In this document: positions 7,346-13,181 of the stretch, piece by piece
How positions within the stretch are numbered: position 1 is the first letter of the stretch
Layout: each line of letters begins with the position of its first letter
Assembly: GCA_012965455.1 (NCBI GenBank)
Contig: DTSG01000206.1
Coordinates: 1 to 13,181 of the forward strand
From: Planctomycetaceae bacterium
Lineage (GTDB): Bacteria > Planctomycetota > Planctomycetia > Pirellulales > Pirellulaceae
Direction of reading: 5' to 3'
Length of the DNA stretch: 13,181 nt
Position numbers and translations under genes: made by a program
Notes under the pieces: generated by a model
The model's database searches: none
Told to the model about the DNA's origin: nothing
What the model saw: the letters and a program-made list of their open reading frames with translations, nothing else

Positions 7346-8677
7346 TTAAACTCGCAATTCCTTGAGTCGCCCACTGCTGTCGCCAATTGACGTGACGCCC
7401 GCATCCATTCTATCTAGCATCGACAAGAACAAATTATTTAATGGCACCTCTTTCCCCAGATCGATATGACGGCCAGTATCAATCGTACCATTGGCTTTAC
7501 CCGCGACGACGATCGGTAAATCATGATGTGAATGACGATTAGCGTCGCTTATTCCACTTCCGTAGACGATCATAGAATGATCAAGTAAATTCCCGTCCCC
7601 CTCGGAAACGGATTTAAGTTTTTTTAGGAAATAAGAAAATCCCTTGGAAAGATATTCATCTATTTTGCGAATTTTCTCCATCAAGGCGTCATCATTGCGG
7701 TGATGGGAAAGTTGGTGATGTCCCTCGTTTACGCCAACCATCTTGTAGCTTCTATTGCTGCCCGCGTTTCCTAACATAAGCGTCGAAATCCGAGTTACAT
7801 CAGTTTGGAATGCCAATGCCATGATGTCATACATCAAATGCATATGCTGTTGAAAATCGCTAGGCACACTACTGGGTAATTTCAGCTCTGGCGTCGCAAC
7901 ATTAGCCGCATCCTGTGCGCGCAATACTCGTAACTCCAGCTCCCGTACACTTTGGAAATACTCATCCATTTTACGCTGGTCCGTGACACCAAGTTGTTTT
8001 TTCAACTGCTGGGCGTCCCGTTTGACGAGATCCAAAATACTCGCCTTGTAGAAATCTCGTTTCTTCTGACTCTCACTACTTTCCTTACCATCGCCAAATA
8101 GCCGTTCAAAAGCTAACCGTGGATTTATCTCCTTTGCCATAGGCGTGCGATCAGTTTTCCATGATATGTTGTTTGAGTAGGCACAGCTATAACCAGAATC
8201 GCAATTACCTGCATTGCGACCTTGTCTCAACCCAAGTTCCAAAGACGGAATCCTTGTCCGATCACCGACCCGACTCGCTGCGGCTTGGTCAACCGAAACG
8301 CCAACCTTAATATCAGCACCGGATGTCTTATAAGGGTGGGCTCCCGTCAAATAGGTGGACGCGCATCGCGCGTGGTCGCCAGGGCCATCGCCGTGCGCAC
8401 GACCCCAGTTCTGGGCTAGTCCTGTGACAACATTGATTTCGGATTTGTGCTCCTTTAGTTGTTCAAGCGTTCGGGGCAGCTCATACTGCGAACCTTGAGA
8501 AGTGGGTTTCCACGAGTCCATAATCGCGCCGTTTGCAAAAAATACGAACGCCATTCGAGTTGGGTATGTAACAATTGCGCTACTTGCTAAGGATTTCGAA
8601 TGCATGATATCCAACAGCGGTAGTCCCATGCACAGTCCAAATCCGCGTAGCATTGTTCTTCGTTTAATGTTAGCCAT
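7346..8677 (-). CDS. DUF1552 family protein with Tat signal
   Basis: The 443-residue product starts MANIKRRTMLRGFGLCMGLP, with twin arginines R6-R7 and a short hydrophobic core, so export by the Tat system is likely. The mature part carries DUF1552 features: AFVFFANGAIMDSW (43-56), HGDGPGDHARCASTYLTGAHP (95-115), a His-rich segment near 319-327 (GHHQLSHHR), and SDANRHSHHDLPIVVAGKANG (about 377-397). The His/Asp clusters suggest metal binding and resemble the sulfatase/phosphatase-like DUF1501 group, but that relation is inference and no activity is established. It is translated from an ATG that overlaps the upstream DUF1592 stop as TAATG, with GAGG at 8688-8691 as ribosome site, so the two proteins are very likely made together and work together outside the cytoplasm. 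Confidence 0.93.
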   Translation of the reverse strand: MANIKRRTMLRGFGLCMGLPLLDIMHSKSLASSAIVTYPTRMAFVFFANGAIMDSWKPTSQGSQYELPRTLEQLKEHKSEINVVTGLAQNWGRAHGDGPGDHARCASTYLTGAHPYKTSGADIKVGVSVDQAAASRVGDRTRIPSLELGLRQGRNAGNCDSGYSCAYSNNISWKTDRTPMAKEINPRLAFERLFGDGKESSESQKKRDFYKASILDLVKRDAQQLKKQLGVTDQRKMDEYFQSVRELELRVLRAQDAANVATPELKLPSSVPSDFQQHMHLMYDIMALAFQTDVTRISTLMLGNAGSNRSYKMVGVNEGHHQLSHHRNDDALMEKIRKIDEYLSKGFSYFLKKLKSVSEGDGNLLDHSMIVYGSGISDANRHSHHDLPIVVAGKANGTIDTGRHIDLGKEVPLNNLFLSMLDRMDAGVTSIGDSSGRLKELRV

Positions 8678-11007
8678 TATTGTTTATCCTCACCCCGCCG
8701 TTTTAGAAATGGATCGCTCAGGACAATGTGTAACATCATCGTTTGAAATCGATATTCATCCTTCTTTAACTGTTTCATTATTTTCTCGACTGCACACTCG
8801 TCATAATAATCTAATCCCCGCCCCAACGCGAAGACCAACATCCGCTCGGTTAATGTGCGAGCGAACGCCTCGCCACTATTAGTAAGTATATCCACTAACT
8901 CCATTGGCCCGTCGAATTTTTCCCCTGACGGCAATATCCCCGAGGAATCTATCGCGAATTCACCGTCTTTTGTACGATATTTGCCGATGCCGTCGAAATT
9001 TTCAAATCCAAAACCTAATGGGTCCATTTGGCCATGGCAGCTGGCACAAACCGCGTTCTCACGGTGCAAATTCAGTTGCTCTCGAAAACTAGCGTTCGGC
9101 AAGGATTTTCGTGCCGCCGCTATCTCGGGAACGTCTGCTGGTGGATCTGGAGGTCGAACACCCAGTATATTTTCCATGATCCACTTGCCCCGCTTAACCG
9201 GCGCCGAACGATTCGGATTGGATGTCAATGTGAGAATACTCCCATGCGTCAAAATCCCCGACCGGGGAACTCCATCGAGTGAAACTTGTACGAACCGATC
9301 ACCGTCACTTGCCGAGGCAACATCTTGCAGTCCATAGTGCGTCGCTAGGGTTTGATTGACAAACGTGTACTTGCCATTGATGAAGTCCAACACAGACAGA
9401 TTTTCTTGCAACACGTGCTCGAAAAAGCGCTCTGTCTCACTTTGCATAGACACTCGCAATTCCTCCGGGAAATCGTAAACATCCGGGTCGGGCTCGACTT
9501 CAGCGAGATTGCGTAAATTTAACCATTGGGTCGCGAACCCAACTGTTAGGCCGCGGACCCGGGGGTCATTCAGCATCCGTGATAATTGTCCGCGTAAGAC
9601 CTTCTCATTGGAGAGTTTTCCTTCTCTCGCAAGATTCAGCAACTCGTCATCTGGCGTGCTGCACCAAATAAAGTACGACAGACGACTTGCCAATTCATAA
9701 TCATCGAGATCGCGAATACTCTTAACTGAATTTTCTTTTCCGCCTCCTTCTAAGCGAAAAATGAATCGAGGTGACACTAAGATCGCATTAACCGCGACCT
9801 GCATGCCTCGCTGAAAACTCTCTCCTTGATTCACAACCAATTGCACCAAATTACAATAGGGTTCAATCTCGTCTGGATTCAACTCGCGACGAAACACTCG
9901 ATGAATTATCATATTCAACACGACGGCGGCTTCTTTCGTGACATCATTGGGCTGCTGAGGGATGTTTTCGTGTATTATTTTATTAAAGGCGGATAGCTCA
10001 TCAACGGGCACGGATGTCGGTCCCACCAGTGTCCCATTGGAAAAGTAGATGTTGCGATCTCGCTGAGTTGGGTCCGGGTGCTTTGGATTATAGAAATCGT
10101 TGATGAACGACAATTCAATTTTATGACGACCGGGGGCGAGGTCCATTGCGACTGTATATTTTCGAGGAGTGTTCTGCAAAGCGGATACAGATTGTTTCAA
10201 CAACGTTTTTCCATCCAACGCCAGTTCCATCTTCGCAAGTTCGGGCCCAGCTTGTTCGGCGCCAACGTCCACTGAAAACTCATATTTGCCCTTAGTTTCG
10301 ATGCTCACCACAAGAGTGACCGTTCCATTGCTGAAAAAACCAATCGACGAACCGGAAATACGACCACCACCCTCAATCGAGATATTCTCCTTATCTATCG
10401 CAACCTCGTTAGCTGCTTCAGCCCCGGGAACGTACACAATCCGCTCACTTATCTGTTCAGCCGCAGCGAGATATTTTTCCAACAACAATGGCGGAAGGGA
10501 TAATACGTCACCAATATTGTCAAAGCCTTCACCAACATCATCTGACGGAAAATCGTCTGCCGGCTTGAAGTCGATACCAAAAAGATCTCGAATTGTGTTG
10601 TTATATTCCAAACGATTTAGGCGACGAATAGTGACCCGCCCAGGATCTTTAATAAGATCACAATCAATAGAGTCGATGCGGTTCGCCACCCACAATTGTG
10701 CTTGCTCTAGGTCTTTGGTTGATGGTTGTTCAGCATCCTCGGGAGGCATCGCTCCGAAACGCAAAACTTCATTAACCCGCTTCCAACTCTTACGGTGCTC
10801 GAGGAAGGAACCGACTTCAGCCACATGGTCGACGCGAACCCCACTCATTGCCTCGTCTTTATTATGGCATTCAATGCAATAGTTTTGAAAAAACGCGACG
10901 GCTCTGGCACTAGCAATTTGTTGGTCAACTTTCGGTTGCGCGATGGCGCAGGAAGTTGCCATAAAGAACCAGCAAGGTAAAGTGAATTTCAATACTCGTA
11001 CAAGCAT
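8677..11007 (-). CDS. Exported planctomycete c-type cytochrome-like protein (DUF1587/DUF1595/DUF1592/DUF1588/DUF1585)
   Basis: The 776-residue protein has a cleavable signal peptide (hydrophobic 8-23, probable cleavage after AIA at 21-23). A haem-binding motif CIECH (44-48) follows, with MPP at 87-89 as the likely distal methionine ligand, so the N-terminus looks like a small cytochrome c. Next come DUF1587 (about 125-190, RRLNRLEYNNTIRDLFG), a beta-rich insert (about 205-330), DUF1595 (about 355-420), DUF1592 (about 430-560, LASRLSYFIWCSTPDDELL), DUF1588 (about 580-660, GILTHGSILTLTSNPNRSAPVKRG) and DUF1585 (about 690-765). A second CxxCH, CASCH, is at 654-658. The insert, with SFINDFYNPKHPDPTQRDRN (300-319), resembles xylan-binding CBM60-type modules. 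Function is unknown; an electron-transfer role tied to polymer breakdown is inference. The ATG has GAGAG upstream. It heads the likely DUF1592-DUF1552 operon. Confidence 0.94.
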   Translation of the reverse strand: MLVRVLKFTLPCWFFMATSCAIAQPKVDQQIASARAVAFFQNYCIECHNKDEAMSGVRVDHVAEVGSFLEHRKSWKRVNEVLRFGAMPPEDAEQPSTKDLEQAQLWVANRIDSIDCDLIKDPGRVTIRRLNRLEYNNTIRDLFGIDFKPADDFPSDDVGEGFDNIGDVLSLPPLLLEKYLAAAEQISERIVYVPGAEAANEVAIDKENISIEGGGRISGSSIGFFSNGTVTLVVSIETKGKYEFSVDVGAEQAGPELAKMELALDGKTLLKQSVSALQNTPRKYTVAMDLAPGRHKIELSFINDFYNPKHPDPTQRDRNIYFSNGTLVGPTSVPVDELSAFNKIIHENIPQQPNDVTKEAAVVLNMIIHRVFRRELNPDEIEPYCNLVQLVVNQGESFQRGMQVAVNAILVSPRFIFRLEGGGKENSVKSIRDLDDYELASRLSYFIWCSTPDDELLNLAREGKLSNEKVLRGQLSRMLNDPRVRGLTVGFATQWLNLRNLAEVEPDPDVYDFPEELRVSMQSETERFFEHVLQENLSVLDFINGKYTFVNQTLATHYGLQDVASASDGDRFVQVSLDGVPRSGILTHGSILTLTSNPNRSAPVKRGKWIMENILGVRPPDPPADVPEIAAARKSLPNASFREQLNLHRENAVCASCHGQMDPLGFGFENFDGIGKYRTKDGEFAIDSSGILPSGEKFDGPMELVDILTNSGEAFARTLTERMLVFALGRGLDYYDECAVEKIMKQLKKDEYRFQTMMLHIVLSDPFLKRRGEDKQ

Positions 11008-11091
11008 TATCTACTCTCGGGTATATCGTCGATGGCGGGACAGTGAGGGGGGGCGTGAAATGAACAGCGAGTGGATTGCCGTTCTGCCAAT

Positions 11092-11097
11092 ATTATA
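11092..11097 (-). promoter_or_regulatory. Candidate -10 box before the DUF1592-DUF1552 operon
   Basis: A perfect TATAAT on the minus strand lies about 85 bases before the DUF1592 start, within the 150-base gap after hslU. No good -35 is seen at 16-18 bases; a TTGACC hexamer is present but 23 bases away (11121-11126). Its position fits a separate promoter for the exported pair. The remaining gap holds no clear terminator for hslU: the only hairpin near its stop is a five-base A/T-rich stem. Confidence 0.4.
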
Positions 11098-11157
11098 CAC
11101 ATTCCCACCGTGCGACGCAGGGTCAATCAGCTACTTACCCTCAACGTTCTTAAGTAA

Positions 11158-12537
11158 TCAAAGAATGTAATTGCTGAGGTCTTCATCATCGACCACACTC
11201 TGCAATCGCTCAGAGACATACGCTCGATTGATCTCAACGCGACCGAGTTTAATTTCAGATGCTTCAAAACTAAGTTCTTCTAACACCCGTTCTAAAATGG
11301 TGTGCAGTCGACGAGCGCCGATATTTTGTGTCCGTTGATTTACTTCAAACGCATACTCCGCTAACGCCACAATAGCGTCGTCGGTAAAGACCAATTCAAC
11401 TCCCTCTGTGGCCAATAGCGCAACGTACTGCTTGGCAAGAGAGTTCTCTGGTTCCGTCAGGATTCGTCGAAAATCATCGCTCGATAGGTTATCGAGTTCG
11501 ACTCGAATCGGAAAACGCCCTTGCAACTCCGGCATCAGGTCACTTGGTTTAGTCGCATGAAAGGCGCCAGCGGCTATAAAAAGAATATGGTCCGTCCGCA
11601 CGTAACCGTACTTCGTTTGCACGGTCGTCCCTTCGACAATTGGCAACAAATCTCGCTGCACGCCTTGCCGCGAGACATCAGCGCTTTTGCCCTGAGTTCC
11701 AATTACTTTATCCATCTCATCGAGGAATACAATACCCATATTTTCCGCTAGATCGATTGCCATCGCGTGAACTTTGTCGTCGTCTAGTAGTTCATCGCAT
11801 TTTTGTTCGAGTAACGTTTCTCTTGCTTTTTCAACGGTCGCCTCTCGTTGCTGACTACTCTTTGGCATCATCTTGTCCAACATCCCCTGCAGGTCCATGT
11901 CTAAACCCTCCATGCCCATGCCCCCAATCATCACCGGCGAATTTTTTTGTTGCGTCGTAATCTCTACCGTTCGTTGGTCGAGTTCGCCAGCCAACAACAT
12001 CGCACGCATTTTCTCGCGCGTTCGTTGATATTGCGACTCGACATCCGCTTGTTCGCTGTCTTCGTCCAACCCTGTCAAAGGTGGCGGCGACACCAACATA
12101 TCAAGCAACGTATTTTCGACAGCGACAGCCGCCTGATCCTCGATTTTGATCCGTTCTTCCGCCCGAACCAGTGCAATCGAATTATCAAGCAACTCGCGAA
12201 CCATACTTTCCACGTCACGCCCGTAATAGCCAACTTCGGTATACTTCGTGGCCTCAACCTTGATAAACGGTGCGCCCGTTAGGCGTGCTAGTCTTCGAGC
12301 AATTTCAGTTTTTCCAACGCCCGTAGGTCCACTCATCAAAATATTTTTTGGCGCGACCTCCTCTCGCATTGCGGGGTCAATTTGCTGACGCCTCCAGCGG
12401 TTTCTAATAGCAACTGCGACGGACCGTTTGGCGGCCTCTTGCCCGACGATGTATGCATCAAGTTTTTCCACAATCTCACGGGGCGTCAAGTCACACCGTG
12501 GGCTGGACTTCTTAGAAGAATTCGCTAATTGCATCAT
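11158..12537 (-). CDS. hslU: HslU, ATPase subunit of the HslVU (ClpYQ) protease
   Basis: HslU is an AAA+ hexamer that unfolds substrates and feeds them to the HslV peptidase in the cytoplasm. The 459-residue product has the N-terminal motif LTPREIVEKLDAYIVGQ (17-33), Walker A GPTGVGKT (70-77), the pore loop GYYG (103-106), the intermediate I domain (about 115-250), Walker B IVFLDEMD (269-276), an arginine finger in LQGRFPIRVEL (around R341) and sensor-2 GARRL (407-411). The C-terminal tail DEDLSNYIL (451-459) is the conserved end that docks into HslV. The pore residue Val of the E. coli GYVG motif is Tyr here. The ATG overlaps the hslV stop as ATGA, so translation is coupled. A second ATG directly follows and could also serve. 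ClpX is excluded because the N-terminal zinc domain is absent and the I domain is present. Confidence 0.97.
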   Translation of the reverse strand: MMQLANSSKKSSPRCDLTPREIVEKLDAYIVGQEAAKRSVAVAIRNRWRRQQIDPAMREEVAPKNILMSGPTGVGKTEIARRLARLTGAPFIKVEATKYTEVGYYGRDVESMVRELLDNSIALVRAEERIKIEDQAAVAVENTLLDMLVSPPPLTGLDEDSEQADVESQYQRTREKMRAMLLAGELDQRTVEITTQQKNSPVMIGGMGMEGLDMDLQGMLDKMMPKSSQQREATVEKARETLLEQKCDELLDDDKVHAMAIDLAENMGIVFLDEMDKVIGTQGKSADVSRQGVQRDLLPIVEGTTVQTKYGYVRTDHILFIAAGAFHATKPSDLMPELQGRFPIRVELDNLSSDDFRRILTEPENSLAKQYVALLATEGVELVFTDDAIVALAEYAFEVNQRTQNIGARRLHTILERVLEELSFEASEIKLGRVEINRAYVSERLQSVVDDEDLSNYIL

Positions 12538-13094
12538 TTGGCAGTCGATTCTAGAGTTTGGACAATAATGTTATGGTTGGTGTATATATCAATATCTGCA
12601 GCAATGCCTAACGCTGTCTCGACAATTTCCGCAGCAGTCAAGTTTGAATGCTTGCACAGTGCCCTAGCTGCCGCCATAGCATAATTGCCCCCAGACCCAA
12701 TCGCTACAATGCCATCAGTTGGACTTATCACATCACCGGTTCCGCTCACTAGCAACGTGCTGCTGTGGTCCACTACAGTCAGCATCGCCTCCAGGCGGCG
12801 TAACGCTCTGTCCGTGCGCCAATCTTTGGCCAACTCAGTTGCCGCTCGCGGCATATTGGCTGGATAATCCAACAACTTCGCTTCAAAACGTTCCAACAAG
12901 GCGAAGGCATCCGCACTGGATCCCGCGAAACCGCAAAGCACCTTGCCATCAAGCAACGGTCGAATTTTACGGGCATCAGATTTCATGATAGCAGATCCCA
13001 AGGTGACCTGACCGTCGCCACCCATAGCCACAATCCCCTGGTGCCGCACCGTAAGGATCGTCGTTGCATGAAACGTTTCCTGCTTGTCACTCAT
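12534..13094 (-). CDS. hslV: HslV, peptidase subunit of the HslVU (ClpYQ) protease
   Basis: HslV is the proteasome-beta-like threonine peptidase that degrades proteins delivered by HslU. The 186-residue product carries the active-site block FHATTILTV, in which T11 aligns with catalytic Thr1 of the E. coli enzyme. D27, K43 and S134 lie at the expected offsets of D17, K33 and S124, and GSGGNYA (133-139) is conserved. ATG 13094 was chosen because GGAG lies seven bases upstream (13102-13105 region); an in-frame TTG at 13100 would sit directly on that site. This start leaves ten residues before T11, so processing is needed for a free Thr, or the N-terminal Ser left after Met removal acts as in the Bacillus homologue CodW, which also has FHATT. 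It is the first gene of hslV-hslU, and 87 bases remain upstream in the window. Confidence 0.96.
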   Translation of the reverse strand: MSDKQETFHATTILTVRHQGIVAMGGDGQVTLGSAIMKSDARKIRPLLDGKVLCGFAGSSADAFALLERFEAKLLDYPANMPRAATELAKDWRTDRALRRLEAMLTVVDHSSTLLVSGTGDVISPTDGIVAIGSGGNYAMAAARALCKHSNLTAAEIVETALGIAADIDIYTNHNIIVQTLESTAK

Positions 13095-13115
13095 TAGCAA
13101 ACTCCGCGTATATGA

Positions 13116-13129
13116 ACATTAGACATTAG
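13116..13129. repeat. Tandem heptamer ACATTAG x2 upstream of hslV
   Basis: Two perfect adjacent copies of ACATTAG lie 22-35 bases before the hslV start. The seven-base repeat could be part of an operator or promoter region, or be chance. No CIRCE heat-shock element (TTAGCACTC with inverted partner) is seen here, and no clear -35/-10 pair was found in the 87 bases available. Confidence 0.3.
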
Positions 13130-13181
13130 CCAAACAAAAATATGCTTCCCAGAATTCACAGCAGTTACGAACAATCCATCA

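Noticed and set aside
10169..10882. Open frame of 237 codons on the + strand opposite the DUF1592 gene.
   Set aside because: It is Ser/Arg-rich, matches no family, and lies antisense to a clearly recognisable multi-domain gene.
10996..11007. DUF1592 protein as a lipoprotein (Cys at residue 20 after MATS).
   Set aside because: Position -3 is Ala rather than Leu/Val/Ile, and a normal signal peptidase I site (AIA) follows immediately.
11136..11163. Small inverted repeat TTCTT/AAGAA after the hslU stop as a terminator.
   Set aside because: The stem is only five A/T-rich pairs and lacks a following U-run.

Overview
The window reads as chromosomal DNA of a planctomycete, most likely of the Pirellulales (Rhodopirellula/Blastopirellula-like), with moderate GC. 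The main reason is the adjacent DUF1592 haem-motif protein and Tat-exported DUF1552 protein, an exported pair that is greatly expanded in Planctomycetes. Further support comes from a Tat-signal Gfo/Idh/MocA oxidoreductase, a DUF3467 protein, and a sigma factor with a short non-conserved region. The assignment rests on recognised families; no species is claimed.

Bases 1-6048 are read on the + strand. They hold the 3' end of dnaG (primase), rpoD (major sigma factor), a coiled-coil C4 zinc-ribbon protein, greA (transcript cleavage factor), a small GNAT acetyltransferase resembling the acetyltransferase domain of N-acetylglutamate synthase, and a Tat-exported Gfo/Idh/MocA oxidoreductase. dnaG-rpoD is the core of the classical macromolecular synthesis operon; the zinc-ribbon gene and greA extend an information-processing cluster. 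A good extended -10 promoter lies before the oxidoreductase, which is probably transcribed separately.

Bases 6045-13094 are read on the - strand. In transcription order they hold hslV and hslU (the ATP-dependent HslVU protease, start and stop overlapping as ATGA), the DUF1592 haem-motif protein, the DUF1552 protein (coupled by TAATG), a protein with two DUF3467 copies, and a thioredoxin-type arsenate reductase (ArsC) that starts with TTG. The two gene blocks converge with overlapping stop codons at 6045-6048, leaving no room for a terminator between them.

No rRNA, tRNA, CRISPR array, insertion sequence, phage gene or convincing rho-independent terminator was seen. No gene-free stretch exceeds about 175 bases. 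Most of the window is core or lineage-typical; the less explained parts are the duplicated DUF3467 protein, the carbohydrate-binding-like insert in the DUF1592 protein, and the N-terminal extension of HslV. I did not find convincing evidence of a new multi-gene system.
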